The notes under the pieces: generated by a model | Databases searched by the model: none | Seen by the model: only the letters and a program-made list of their open reading frames with translations | What the model was told of the DNA's origin: nothing | Part shown: positions 32,769-41,596 of the stretch, in pieces | Layout of the letters: each line of letters begins with the position of its first letter | Numbering within the stretch: the stretch's first letter is position 1 | Origin: Paractinoplanes polyasparticus | GTDB taxonomy: Bacteria; Actinomycetota; Actinomycetes; Mycobacteriales; Micromonosporaceae | Direction: 5' to 3' | Length of the DNA: 64,000 nucleotides | Assembly: GCF_019710575.1 (NCBI RefSeq) | Contig: NZ_JAHWFK010000025.1 | Coordinates: 62,001 to 126,000, forward strand | Program-made: the position numbers and the translations under genes

Positions 32769-33640
32769 TGTACAGCCTCGTCAGCGCCCCGGTGCTCGGC
32801 TTCGACCTGACCCGCCTCACCGGCGGGTCGGCCACGGCCGAGGTGATGCTGCGCGGACTCCGCCTCCAGGCCGCCGACCTGCCGGTGCTCGCCGACCGGC
32901 TGCCGGACGAGGGGGTCCGTGGCCCGCTCTGGGTCGAGGTGGAGAGCGCCGCCCGCCGGATGCCGTCGCTCAAGGGCCTCAACAAGGACGATGCGGCGGG
33001 CAGCCTGGCCCTGGTCGAGCGCGCCCCCATCGGCACCGTCGACTCGCTGCTCACGTGTCTCCGGTACGACGTGATGGCGTGGACCTGGACGGGCACCGGG
33101 CGCGACGCGACGCAGACCGAGGTGGCAGCGTCCGCGACCGCGCTGCTGTGCGATGCCGCCGTCGCCAGTTACCTGCGCGAGGTGCTCGACGCCGACACGC
33201 GTCGCGGCCTCGGCGCGGGCTGGGTCGCGGCCATGCGCAAGCTGCCGACCGGCGCCCCGATCGACCTCGGTCCGCACCACTACACGGTCTCCGCCCTGCT
33301 CGACCGGCTGCGCTCGCTGCGATCAAGCGACCTGAGCCGGCTCCTCGCCTCGGCCGAGGACTCCCGCCGCAACGCCGGCGGCTGGTCACCGGCCGTGCAT
33401 TCGGCATCCTGGGCGGCTTATCTGTCGGATCGGGTCCGCACGGCCGCCGCAGCACAGATGCTGTTGGTGCAGGCCGTCGACACGGCCGCCATTCCGTTGG
33501 CCGACCGGGCCGGCGGTGTCTGGAACATGCTCAGCGGTGCGGTGCAGGCACTGGTCGTACGCGACCTGCTGGACACCTCGACCGCCCATCGGCTGCTCGC
33601 CCCGGTGGTTGCGGCCCTCGGCCCCGCGTGGCTCGGGTAA
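32768..33640 (+). CDS. Unrecognised 290-residue protein inside the che operon
   Basis: The ATG overlaps the cheW stop (TGATG) and cheB follows 13 bases after the stop, so it is expressed with the chemotaxis genes. The protein is mainly helical, Ala/Leu-rich, without membrane spans, signal peptide, cysteine clusters or receiver-like motifs. A basic, Ser/Arg-rich stretch lies near 172-200 (LRSLRSSDLSRLL). I recognise no family. It is not CheC, CheD, CheZ or CheV by any visible motif. It could be a phosphatase, adaptor or localisation factor specific to these bacteria. Confidence 0.75.
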   Translation: MYSLVSAPVLGFDLTRLTGGSATAEVMLRGLRLQAADLPVLADRLPDEGVRGPLWVEVESAARRMPSLKGLNKDDAAGSLALVERAPIGTVDSLLTCLRYDVMAWTWTGTGRDATQTEVAASATALLCDAAVASYLREVLDADTRRGLGAGWVAAMRKLPTGAPIDLGPHHYTVSALLDRLRSLRSSDLSRLLASAEDSRRNAGGWSPAVHSASWAAYLSDRVRTAAAAQMLLVQAVDTAAIPLADRAGGVWNMLSGAVQALVVRDLLDTSTAHRLLAPVVAALGPAWLG

Positions 33641-33653
33641 GGAAGGTGACCGG

Positions 33654-34805
33654 GTGATATCGGTCCTTGTCGTCGACGACTCGGTGGTCGTCCGTCGCTT
33701 GATCGTCGACGCTCTCGGTGGTGCCGAGAACATCGAGGTCGTGGGCACGGCGTCCAACGGGTTGCTGGCCCAGGCCAAGATCGACCAGCTCAAGCCCGAC
33801 GTGATCACGATGGACATCGAGATGCCCCAGATGGACGGCATCACCGCGGTCCGCGAGCTGCGCAAGCGGCACAAGCAGATCCCGGTGATCATGTTCAGCA
33901 CGCTGTCGGCCGCGGGCGCCTCGGCCACGCTGGAGGCGCTCTCGGCCGGCGCGACCGACTACGTGACCAAGCCGAGCAACACCGGCAGCGTCGAGCAGTC
34001 GATCAAGGCGGTCCGGGACGAGCTCGTCCCCAAGATCTACGCGCTGGCGGGCAAACGCCGGCCGAGCGCGACACCGGCTGCTCCGACCCGCCCCGGCGCG
34101 GCCCCGCACCGGGTCGGCCTGCCGCCCACCGGTCCGGGCCGTCCGCCCGCCGGGCCGCCCAGCTCCGCCCCGGTCCGGACGGCTCCGCGCCGCTCCGCGC
34201 CCGGCGGCCGCATCGACATCCTGGCCATCGGCTCTTCGACCGGCGGTCCGGACGCGCTGACCAAGGTGTTGAGCGGCATTCCGGCCGACATCCCGGTGCC
34301 GATCGTCATCACCCAGCACATGCCGCCCGTCTTCACCAAGATGTTCGCCGAACGGCTGGACCGCAGCACGCCGCTGCGGGTGGTCGAGGCCGGCGACGGC
34401 ATGGAGCTGACGGCCGGGTGGGCCTACGTCGCACCCGGCGACCAGCACCTGGTGCTGCACCGCCGGGGGACGGCCACGCTGACCCAGCTGAGCGGTGCGC
34501 CGCCCGAGAACTCCTGCCGCCCCGCCGTGGATGTCATGTTCCGGTCGGTCGCGGCACTGTACGGCGGCTCCGCGTACGCGACCGTGCTGACCGGAATGGG
34601 ACACGACGGAAGAGGTGGCGCGAAGGTGCTGAGGGACGCGGGCGCCGAGGTGCTGGCCCAGGACGAGGCCACCTCGGTGGTGTGGGGCATGCCGGGCGCC
34701 GTGGTCGGCGCGGGGCTGGCGGACGAGATCCTGCCGCTCGACCGGATCGCCGCCCATCTGGTGGGCCGGGTCAAGGCCGGACGCTCGGCGGCGGTGGCCC
34801 GATGA
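33654..34805 (+). CDS. cheB: CheB protein-glutamate methylesterase
   Basis: 383 residues: receiver (1-120) with Asp8, Asp9 and phospho-acceptor Asp54, a Pro/Arg-rich linker (about 135-180), and the methylesterase domain (about 185-375). The catalytic triad is visible: Ser195 in GSSTGG, His222 in TQHMPP, Asp318 in GMGHDG. It demethylates and deamidates receptors. GTG 33654 follows GGAAGG. Its stop overlaps the cheR start (ATGA). Confidence 0.94.
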   Translation: MISVLVVDDSVVVRRLIVDALGGAENIEVVGTASNGLLAQAKIDQLKPDVITMDIEMPQMDGITAVRELRKRHKQIPVIMFSTLSAAGASATLEALSAGATDYVTKPSNTGSVEQSIKAVRDELVPKIYALAGKRRPSATPAAPTRPGAAPHRVGLPPTGPGRPPAGPPSSAPVRTAPRRSAPGGRIDILAIGSSTGGPDALTKVLSGIPADIPVPIVITQHMPPVFTKMFAERLDRSTPLRVVEAGDGMELTAGWAYVAPGDQHLVLHRRGTATLTQLSGAPPENSCRPAVDVMFRSVAALYGGSAYATVLTGMGHDGRGGAKVLRDAGAEVLAQDEATSVVWGMPGAVVGAGLADEILPLDRIAAHLVGRVKAGRSAAVAR

Positions 34806-35647
34806 CGCTGTCGCAGGCCGAGTTCAACTTCGTGTCCCAGCTCGTACGGCGTGAGGCCTCGATCGTGCTGGCTCCCGGAAAGGAGTATCTGGTCGAGGCG
34901 CGGCTCATTCCGGTGGCCCGCGCGGTCGGGGCGGCCGGGGTCAGCGAGTTCCTGGCCGACCTGCAGCGCCGGCCCGACCCGGCCAAGCAGCGCAAGATCA
35001 TCGACGCCCTGACCACGAACGAGACCTCCTGGTTCCGGGATCGGGAGCCGTTCGCGGCGCTCACCGATGTCGTGCTGCCGGAGCTGGTCAAGTCGCGGGC
35101 GTCGGCCCGCAAGGTGCGGGTGTGGTCGGCCGCGAGCTCCAGCGGCCAGGAGGCGTACAGCCTGGCCATCACGATGCAGGAGACGCTGCCGCCCGGCTGG
35201 TCCTACGACATCATGGGCACCGACATCTCGACCGAGATGGTCAAGCGGGCCGAGACGGCCGAGTACAGCCAGGTCGAGGTGAACCGCGGTCTGCCCGCGG
35301 CCCAGTTGGTGCAGTACTTCGAACGGGCCGGGGCGCACTGGCGGATCGCTCCGGCGCTGCGCCGCAACGTCTCGTTCCGCCTGATGAACCTCACCGCGCC
35401 GCTGCCGGTCATGCAGCCGTTCGACGTGATCTTCCTGCGCAACGTCCTGATCTATTTCGACGTCGCCACCAAGCGTCAGGTGCTGCAGAACGTGGCCAAG
35501 CTGCTGCGGCCGGACGGCTGGCTCTTCCTGGGCGCGGCCGAGACCACGATCGGGATCGACGACAACTACGAGCGGGTGGCCGCCGGCCGCACCTCCGCCT
35601 ACCGAGTCCGTACCGGGGCGCCCGCGGGCGCCATGAGAAGGGGATGA
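34802..35647 (+). CDS. cheR: CheR chemotaxis methyltransferase
   Basis: 281 residues. N-terminal helical domain, then a SAM-binding Rossmann domain: TNETSWFRDREPF near 71, VWSAASSSGQEAYSLAI near 106 and the DVIFLRNVLIYFD near 209 are family hallmarks. It methylates receptor glutamates and opposes CheB. Translationally coupled to cheB by ATGA. Confidence 0.94.
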   Translation: MTLSQAEFNFVSQLVRREASIVLAPGKEYLVEARLIPVARAVGAAGVSEFLADLQRRPDPAKQRKIIDALTTNETSWFRDREPFAALTDVVLPELVKSRASARKVRVWSAASSSGQEAYSLAITMQETLPPGWSYDIMGTDISTEMVKRAETAEYSQVEVNRGLPAAQLVQYFERAGAHWRIAPALRRNVSFRLMNLTAPLPVMQPFDVIFLRNVLIYFDVATKRQVLQNVAKLLRPDGWLFLGAAETTIGIDDNYERVAAGRTSAYRVRTGAPAGAMRRG

Positions 35648-35652
35648 CGCGG

Positions 35653-36039
35653 ATGCGCGCCATGGTGATCGACGACTCGCGGGCGATGCGCATGATCCTC
35701 AAGCGCATCGTCACCAAGCTGAATTTCGAGGCGGTGGAGGCGGGCGACGGCAAGGAGGCGCTCGACCTGCTGACCGCGATGCCCGAGGTGCCGGAACTGG
35801 CCCTCATCGACTGGAACATGCCCAACATGAACGGGCTCGAGTTCGTCACGCACGTCCGGGCCGACCCACGCCTGCGCGAGATGACGCTGGTCATGGTCAC
35901 CACCGAGAGCGAACAGAGCCAGATCGTCCGGGCGCTCGCCGCGGGCGCCCACGAATACGTGATCAAGCCCTTCACCGAAGGAGCCATGATCGAGAAGCTG
36001 GCCCTGCTGGGCCTCGTCCCGACCGGAGCGAACTCATGA
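35653..36039 (+). CDS. cheY: CheY-like single-domain response regulator (first copy)
   Basis: 128 residues, a stand-alone receiver with Asp7-Asp8, phospho-acceptor Asp53 (LALIDWNMPNMNG), Thr in MVTTES and Lys in YVIKPF. I choose ATG 35653 because AGAAGGGG is 9 bases upstream; the ATG at 35644 overlaps the cheR stop but directly abuts that site. Either gives the same domain. Likely carries the CheA signal to the motor or acts as a phosphate sink. Confidence 0.9.
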   Translation: MRAMVIDDSRAMRMILKRIVTKLNFEAVEAGDGKEALDLLTAMPEVPELALIDWNMPNMNGLEFVTHVRADPRLREMTLVMVTTESEQSQIVRALAAGAHEYVIKPFTEGAMIEKLALLGLVPTGANS

Positions 36040-36521
36040 GCGTCGAAGTCGAGGTCAACGAGAACGACCTCGCCGAGATGGTGGAACAGGTCTGGGAGTC
36101 GTACCTGGATCCGGAGGGCGTGAGCCCCCTGATGCAGACCTACGACGAGAACCAGGCGTCCGAGGTGCATTCCTCCGTCTCCATCACCGGTTCCTGGACC
36201 GGGCACGTCGTCTACGCGTCCTCGCTGCCGGCGGCCCGCCGTGCCGCGGGCGCCTTTCTGGCCATGGGGCCGGAAGAGGTGAGCGAGGAGGACCTCTCCG
36301 ACGTGCTCGGCGAACTCGCGAACATCATCGGCGGAAACGTCAAGGCGATGCTGCCGCCCGGCGCGCTCCTGTCGCTACCGCAGGTGGTGCTCGCTCCCGA
36401 AGCGACGGCGCGCTACCCCAATGCCCACCGGATCACCGGGGTGTACGGGATCTGGGACGGCGAGCCGGTGTCAATTTCCATGTGGCAGAGCCGCGGAGAC
36501 AACAAGGAGGGCGCGGAATGA
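36036..36521 (+). CDS. cheX: CheX-like CheY-P phosphatase
   Basis: 161 residues with the phosphatase motif ExxN...GN as Glu93, Asn96 and Asn101 in GELANIIGGNVK. CheX/CheC proteins dephosphorylate CheY-P through these residues. Beta strands flank the helix as in the family. It lies between two CheY genes and overlaps both neighbours by ATGA. Confidence 0.85.
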   Translation: MSVEVEVNENDLAEMVEQVWESYLDPEGVSPLMQTYDENQASEVHSSVSITGSWTGHVVYASSLPAARRAAGAFLAMGPEEVSEEDLSDVLGELANIIGGNVKAMLPPGALLSLPQVVLAPEATARYPNAHRITGVYGIWDGEPVSISMWQSRGDNKEGAE

Positions 36522-36880
36522 AGATTCTCATCGCTGACGACAGCCGGGTGATGCGGCAGATCGTGATCCGCACCCTGCGTCAGGCCGGGTTCGGCGACCA
36601 CGAGCTGATCGAGGCGGCCAACGGTCGCGAGGCCGTGGAGCTGACCAAGTCGGAGAGCCCGGATCTGGTGCTCTCGGACTGGAACATGCCCGAGATGTCG
36701 GGCATCGAGGCGCTGCGCCAACTGCGCGCAGCCGGTAACGACGTCAAGTTCGGTTTTGTGACGTCCGAGAGCACGGACGAGATGAAGGAACAGGCTGAGG
36801 CGGCCGGTGCTCTCTTTTTCATCGTCAAGCCGTTCTCGGCTGAACGATTCGATGAGGTCTTCGCTCCTATTCTGGGATGA
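36518..36880 (+). CDS. cheY: CheY-like single-domain response regulator (second copy)
   Basis: 120 residues with Asp7-Asp8, phospho-acceptor Asp54 (LVLSDWNMPEMSG), Thr/Ser in VTSEST and Lys in FIVKPF. It differs clearly from the first CheY over most of its length, so the two are probably specialised (one for the motor, one as a sink). Start overlaps the cheX stop. Confidence 0.9.
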   Translation: MKILIADDSRVMRQIVIRTLRQAGFGDHELIEAANGREAVELTKSESPDLVLSDWNMPEMSGIEALRQLRAAGNDVKFGFVTSESTDEMKEQAEAAGALFFIVKPFSAERFDEVFAPILG

Positions 36881-36887
36881 TTACGAC

Positions 36888-37376
36888 ATGTCCGACGTCT
36901 CGCTCCTTCCTGGCACCCTGGCCGTTCGCAACCTCTTCGAGGATCTGCTCGGCCGGGAAGTGACCGTCAGCCCCGGCGAACCCATCAGCGCAGATGAGGT
37001 CGCCACCTCGACGGTCGCCCTTTTCACCGATCCCGCACAGAACCTCTTCGCCGTCCTCGGCATGGATCTCAAGCTGGCGGCCAACGCCGGCGCCGCGCTC
37101 GGCCTGCTTCCGGCCGGCGCTGCCGAGGACAGCATCGACGAGAAGCAGCTGTTCCCGAATCTCGCCGAGAACGTCGGCGAGCTCTGCAACGTGCTGACCA
37201 GCCTGCTCAACCGCGAGGGCAGCCCGCACATCAAGCTCCACCAGGTGGTCTACCCCGGCGACCCGCTGCCCGCCGACGCCCGGGCCCACCTGATGGCGCT
37301 CGGCCGCCGGGTCGACCTGCTGGTCGAGGTCAACCGGTACGGCAAGGGAAAGTTCAGCCTCTCCCTGGCGCCGTGA
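36888..37376 (+). CDS. Divergent CheX/CheC-like protein
   Basis: 162 residues. The sequence NLAENVGELCNVLTSLLN contains an ExxN (Glu98, Asn101) in the same setting as the CheX motif, and strand predictions around it resemble the CheX fold; the second Asn of the GN motif is replaced. It may be a weak phosphatase, an inactive partner, or a CheX-fold adaptor. Last gene of the che operon, directly before a strong terminator. The family assignment rests on this local match. Confidence 0.6.
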   Translation: MSDVSLLPGTLAVRNLFEDLLGREVTVSPGEPISADEVATSTVALFTDPAQNLFAVLGMDLKLAANAGAALGLLPAGAAEDSIDEKQLFPNLAENVGELCNVLTSLLNREGSPHIKLHQVVYPGDPLPADARAHLMALGRRVDLLVEVNRYGKGKFSLSLAP

Positions 37377-37391
37377 CATCAGCTCGGCAAG

Positions 37392-37427
37392 AACGGGTCT
37401 GCCCAGGTGGCAGGCCCGTTCGTTTTT
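37392..37427 (+). terminator. Rho-independent terminator of the che operon
   Basis: AACGGGTCTGCC pairs with GGCAGGCCCGTT (one wobble) around CAGGT, followed by CGTTTTT. It is a textbook terminator, 15 bases after the last che gene. Confidence 0.9.
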
Positions 37428-37493
37428 GGTTCTAAGCAAGTTGCCGATCCGGTCGAAGCAGATTATGAGCCTGCTAACCGACGGGAGCACGTC

Positions 37494-37949
37494 ATGACCT
37501 CGCCGATCTCCGGATTCTCCGGCGCCGCGGCCGCGGCCGGTGCCGCCGGCGCCACCGGCACCGAGAAGGAGAAGAGCAAGACCCTCGGCGACCGGGACAC
37601 GTTCCTCAAGCTCCTGGTGGCCCAGCTGAAGTACCAGGACCCCAGCAAGCCGGCCGACTCGACCCAGTTCCTGGCCCAGACGGCCCAGTTCACCCAGGTC
37701 GAGAAGCTGGAGGGCATCGCCGACATGCTCAAGGGCCAGCAGCTGATCACTGCCAGCTCCCTGGTCGGCAAGACGGTCGAGTTCATGGACGCCGGCGGGG
37801 CCAGGGCCACCGGCGTCATCTCGGCCGCCAAGCTCAACGGCGACAGCGAACCGATGCTTCGGATCGGGAACACGGAAGTGCCGCTGTCCAAGGTCACGGA
37901 AGTCCAGGAAGTGAAGCCGGACGCGACCCAGGCGACGCCCAAGCCGTAA
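37494..37949 (+). CDS. flgD: FlgD, flagellar hook-capping scaffold
   Basis: 151 residues with the FlgD core DTFLKLLVAQLKYQDPSKP near 35-53 and the helical region MLKGQQLITASSLVGKTVEF near 81. It caps the growing hook so that FlgE assembles. The N-terminus is Ala/Gly-rich. The C-terminal tudor/Fn3-like part is short compared with enteric FlgD (231 residues). GGGAGC precedes the ATG. A GCCGATCC at 37443 resembles a FliA -10 but lacks the CTCA partner. Confidence 0.92.
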   Translation: MTSPISGFSGAAAAAGAAGATGTEKEKSKTLGDRDTFLKLLVAQLKYQDPSKPADSTQFLAQTAQFTQVEKLEGIADMLKGQQLITASSLVGKTVEFMDAGGARATGVISAAKLNGDSEPMLRIGNTEVPLSKVTEVQEVKPDATQATPKP

Positions 37950-37989
37950 TCCTCAACCGCTGTAGTCCTCAACCGCAAAGGATCCATTC

Positions 37990-39273
37990 ATGCTGCGTTC
38001 TCTCTATTCCGGCATCAGTGGCCTGCACGCGCATCAGCAGATGATGGACGTGACCGGTAACAACATCGCCAACGTCAACACCGTCGGTTACAAGGCGAGC
38101 TCGGTGCAGTTCCAGGACACCCTGAGCCAGATGACCCAGGCGGCCGGCGCTCCCCAGAACGGCGGGGCCGGCACCAACCCGGGCCAGGTCGGCCTCGGTG
38201 TGCGCAACGCGGGCATCACGTCGAACTTCAGCCAGGGCTCGGCCCAGACCACCGGCAAGGCCGGCGACATGATGATCCAGGGCGACGGCTTCTTCATGAC
38301 CCGCCGCGGCAACGAGGAGCTCTACAGCCGGGCCGGTTCCTTCTTCTTCGACGCCAACGGCACGCTCGCGACGGCGACCGGGGATCCCGTGCAGGGCTGG
38401 ACCGCCGACGAGGACGGTGTGGTGAACCCGGCGGCCAAGCCGGGCGACATCAAGATGCCGCTCGGCAAGAGCATCTCGCCCGTGGCGACCAGCACGGTCG
38501 AGATTAAGGGAAACCTGACCAACGACATGCCGGAGGGCGTCACCGACCCGACCACCATTCCGGCCATCGAGATCCCGTTCAAGGCGTTCGACAAGACCGG
38601 CAACCCGATCAGCCTCTCGGCGAAATTCACGCGAGCCACCGCGGATCCGACGGCCGCTATCCAGGACTGGACGGTGACTCTCACGAAGTCGGGTGATGCC
38701 GGGCCGACTCCGCCGGTCACCGCGACCATTCAATTCTCCGACGGTAAGCCTGTCGTCACGCCGCCGGCGACGAAGGCGATGCTCGCGTTCACGAACGCCG
38801 CAACGATCGACCCCAACCTCAGTAACACGTTCGATTTCGACGCCGGGGATCTGACGATGTACCACGGCCTCACCGAGGCCCGGGTCTCCGACTCGAACGG
38901 CAACGCGGCCGGCACGCTGGCTTCGCTGTCCTACACCGTCTCGGACACCGGGCAGATCATCGGCGCCTTCAGCAACGGTCAGAAGAAGGTCCTCGGCCAG
39001 GTCGCCCTGGCCACCTTCAAGAACGTCAACGGCCTCGAGAAGACGGGGGACTCGCAGTGGCGGGCCACCGTCAACTCCGGCCTGGCCCAGGTCGGGCAGC
39101 CCACCAGCGCCGGTCTCGGCCAGGTGATCAGCGGCGCCCTGGAGATGTCGAACGTCGACCTGGCTCAGGAGTTCACCAACCTGGTCGTCGCCCAGCGCGG
39201 CTTCCAAGCCAACTCCCGCATCATCACGACCTCTGACGAGATGCTCCAGGAGCTCGTCAGCATGAAGCGCTAG
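37990..39273 (+). CDS. flgE: FlgE, flagellar hook protein
   Basis: 427 residues. The N-terminal rod/hook signature LYSGISGLHAHQQMMDVTGNNIANVNTVGYK (read in parts), the FlgE-specific central domains, and the C-terminal helix ending NLVVAQRGFQANSRIITTSDEMLQELV are present. It forms the universal joint outside the cell and follows flgD by 40 bases. Confidence 0.95.
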   Translation: MLRSLYSGISGLHAHQQMMDVTGNNIANVNTVGYKASSVQFQDTLSQMTQAAGAPQNGGAGTNPGQVGLGVRNAGITSNFSQGSAQTTGKAGDMMIQGDGFFMTRRGNEELYSRAGSFFFDANGTLATATGDPVQGWTADEDGVVNPAAKPGDIKMPLGKSISPVATSTVEIKGNLTNDMPEGVTDPTTIPAIEIPFKAFDKTGNPISLSAKFTRATADPTAAIQDWTVTLTKSGDAGPTPPVTATIQFSDGKPVVTPPATKAMLAFTNAATIDPNLSNTFDFDAGDLTMYHGLTEARVSDSNGNAAGTLASLSYTVSDTGQIIGAFSNGQKKVLGQVALATFKNVNGLEKTGDSQWRATVNSGLAQVGQPTSAGLGQVISGALEMSNVDLAQEFTNLVVAQRGFQANSRIITTSDEMLQELVSMKR

Positions 39274-39295
39274 TCATAAGCATCAGAACGGTCGG

Positions 39296-39331
39296 CGGTC
39301 GGGACAGGCGTTTTCACGCTTGTCCCGGCCG
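39296..39331 (+). terminator. Terminator after flgE
   Basis: CGGTCGGGACAGGCG pairs with CGCTTGTCCCGGCCG around TTTTCA, with two wobbles, followed by TCTGTCTTT. It separates flgDE from the flbD unit. Confidence 0.8.
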
Positions 39332-39378
39332 TCTGTCTTTGAGCAGGTCGGCTGCACCCGTACCGCCACCGGTTGGAT

Positions 39379-39405
39379 CTCATCGGCAACCGGGATCAGG
39401 CCGAA
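39379..39405 (+). promoter_or_regulatory. FliA-type promoter for the flbD-mot unit
   Basis: CTCA (39379-39382), 17 bases, GCCGAA (39400-39405), between a terminator and flbD. It matches the shared flagellar element. Confidence 0.6.
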
Positions 39406-39469
39406 ACACATATCGAAGGGCCACGGACGGCCCACCAGCCCAGGACTACACCACCAAGGACGGATGTAA

Positions 39470-39763
39470 GTGATCCTCGTAACCCGCATCAATGGTGCCG
39501 TGTTCGCCCTGAACCCGGACCTGATCGAGCGCGCGGACTGCACGCCCGACACGGTCATCACGCTGGTCGACGGCACCAAGTACGTCATTGCCGAGTCCGT
39601 GCCCGAGTTCATCGATTCAGTGCGGCACTACCGCGCCTCACTGATCGCCCAGGCAAGTCGCCTCGAGGCCGAGCCCACCAACACCCACTCCTCCGCTCCG
39701 TCGTCCGACGACCACGACGACGACGACGCCAAGGTGCTCCCGCTGCACCGGAATGGACGCTGA
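39470..39763 (+). CDS. flbD: FlbD family flagellar protein
   Basis: 97 residues. The N-terminal 60 residues match the small FlbD family (ILVTRINGAVFALNPDLIE, VITLVDGTKYVIAES). It sits directly before motA, as in Gram-positive flagellar clusters. A Ser/His/Asp-rich tail (SSDDHDDDDAK) follows and could bind metal. Its precise role is unknown. TGATG overlap with motA. Confidence 0.85.
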   Translation: MILVTRINGAVFALNPDLIERADCTPDTVITLVDGTKYVIAESVPEFIDSVRHYRASLIAQASRLEAEPTNTHSSAPSSDDHDDDDAKVLPLHRNGR

Positions 39764-40554
39764 TGGACATCTCAACCATCGTCGGTGTAGTCGCCGGCCT
39801 CATCATCATCTTCACTGTTCAGATTCTCGAGGGCGGTTCGCCGGCCTCGATCATCCTGCTCCCCTCGATGCTGCTGGTGTTCGGCGGCGCCTTCGCGGCC
39901 GGTATGGCCGGCGGCGTGCTGAAGGACGCGACCGGCGCCGGCAAGATGCTCCAGAAGGCCTTCCTGGCCAAGGTGACGCCGCCGACGCAGCTGGTCGAGG
40001 AGATCGTCAAGCTGGCCGAGCGGGCCCGCCGCGAGGGTCTGCTGGCCCTCGAGGACGCCGTCAAGACGGTCGAGCACCCGTTCCTCAAGCGCGGTCTGCA
40101 GCTGGCGATCGACGGCACCGACCCGGACGAGCTGCACGACATCCTGCACGCCGAGATCGCGGCCAAGAAGAAGTCCGACAAGGCCAGCGCCAAGCTGTTC
40201 GAGAACATGGGCGGCTACGCCCCGACGATCGGCATCATCGGCACGGTCATGGGCCTCGTGCACGTGCTCGAGAACCTCGACAAGCCCGACACGCTCGGCC
40301 ACTCCATCGCAGCCGCGTTCGTCGCGACCCTCTGGGGCGTGCTCAGCGCCAACGTCATCTGGCTGCCCGTCGCGGCCCGCCTCGCCCGCCTCAGTGGCGT
40401 CGAGGCCGAGGAGATGGAGCTGGTGGTCGACGGTGTCCTGGCGATCCAGGCCGGCTCCAACCCGCGTCTGGTCGCCCAGAAGTTGCGCAGTCTGCTCCCT
40501 CCGGAGGAGGCCAAGAAGGCCGAGGCGGCCGCGAACACCAAGAAGGCGGCATAA
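39763..40554 (+). CDS. motA: MotA stator subunit
   Basis: 263 residues with four hydrophobic spans (about 5-22, 27-48, 147-170, 182-205). The cytoplasmic loop has ERARREGLLALE near 87, which carries the Arg and Glu that contact FliG. The stator proline is in GGYAPTIGIIG near 148. It forms the MotA5B2 ion channel with MotB. The C-terminus is Lys/Ala-rich. Confidence 0.94.
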   Translation: MDISTIVGVVAGLIIIFTVQILEGGSPASIILLPSMLLVFGGAFAAGMAGGVLKDATGAGKMLQKAFLAKVTPPTQLVEEIVKLAERARREGLLALEDAVKTVEHPFLKRGLQLAIDGTDPDELHDILHAEIAAKKKSDKASAKLFENMGGYAPTIGIIGTVMGLVHVLENLDKPDTLGHSIAAAFVATLWGVLSANVIWLPVAARLARLSGVEAEEMELVVDGVLAIQAGSNPRLVAQKLRSLLPPEEAKKAEAAANTKKAA

Positions 40555-40557
40555 AGC

Positions 40558-41583
40558 ATGAGTTCCGGCGGCGGCAAGCGCAAGCAGCGCCATGAGGAGC
40601 ACGAGGAGCACGTCAATCACGAGCGCTGGCTCGTGTCGTACGCCGACATGCTGACCCTGCTGTTCGTACTGTTCGTGGTCCTGTACTCGATGAGCGACGT
40701 CAACATGAAGAAGTTCGCCCAGCTCGCCTCCGGTCTGTCCTCCGGCTTCGGCGCCCAGAGCGTCGCGTTCCAGGGCCAGACCGGGCCGATGGACGGCTCG
40801 GGCAACTCCGCCGAGATCGTGCAGATCGACCCGGGCGCCAACCCCGGCGACGGCAAGGCCGGCTCGGCCAACCTCACGGCCCAGCAGAAGGAAGCCGTCA
40901 AGGCCGCCATGGCTGCCGAGAGCCGCGCGCAGGCTTCGAAAAACGCTCAAGCCGCCGCCAAGGAAGCCGAAGACCTCAAGAAGATCGAGAACAAGATCTC
41001 GGACGCGTTGGCCAAGCAGAAGCTGCTCGACTCGGTCAAGTTCACGATCGACCGGCGCGGCCTGGTGGTCACCGTCCTGACCAACGAGGTCGTCTTCGCC
41101 GGCAACCGGGCCGATCTGCAGCCCGGCGGCCGGAAGATCCTCGACGCCATCGCCCCGACCCTGGCCAAGCTGCCCAACAAGATCGAGGTCGACGGCAACA
41201 CCAACCAGCTCAAGGCCAGGACCACGTTCTACCCGAGCGGCTGGGAGCTCTCCGCGGCCCGCGCGTCGACCACGGTGCGATACCTGGTGGCGCGTGGCCT
41301 GGCCAAGGACCGGATGAGCGCTGTCGGCTTCTCCGACACCAAGCCACTGATCGACCCGTCCGACCCCCGGTCGATCACCATGAACCGCCGCGTGGACGTC
41401 GTAGTCCTGACCACGCTGACCGCCGAGCAGGCGGCACTGCTGCCGGCCGCGTCCGGCGCCGACAGCAAGTTGCACACCGGTGAGACTTCGGAGCAGGCCG
41501 GTAAGCGGGCTCAGAGCGACACCGGGAACACCGATACACCAAGCGAGTCCGGCACCAAGCCGGCCACCACGACGCACGATTGA
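40558..41583 (+). CDS. motB: MotB stator subunit
   Basis: 341 residues. A basic N-terminus, one span with the ion-binding Asp30 (SYADMLTLLFVLFVVLYSMS), a coiled linker (about 115-160) and an OmpA-like peptidoglycan-binding domain (about 165-290, VDGNTNQL, LSAARASTTVRYLV, NRRVDVVVL). The pattern around the aspartate and the span resembles proton-type MotB more than PomB, though this needs testing. Acidic/Thr-rich tail. Confidence 0.93.
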   Translation: MSSGGGKRKQRHEEHEEHVNHERWLVSYADMLTLLFVLFVVLYSMSDVNMKKFAQLASGLSSGFGAQSVAFQGQTGPMDGSGNSAEIVQIDPGANPGDGKAGSANLTAQQKEAVKAAMAAESRAQASKNAQAAAKEAEDLKKIENKISDALAKQKLLDSVKFTIDRRGLVVTVLTNEVVFAGNRADLQPGGRKILDAIAPTLAKLPNKIEVDGNTNQLKARTTFYPSGWELSAARASTTVRYLVARGLAKDRMSAVGFSDTKPLIDPSDPRSITMNRRVDVVVLTTLTAEQAALLPAASGADSKLHTGETSEQAGKRAQSDTGNTDTPSESGTKPATTTHD

Positions 41584-41596
41584 GAGGAGCTTTCAG

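Noticed and set aside
37443-37450. GCCGATCC as a FliA promoter for flgD
   Set aside because: No CTCA or near match lies 15-17 bases upstream, so it is not listed as a promoter.
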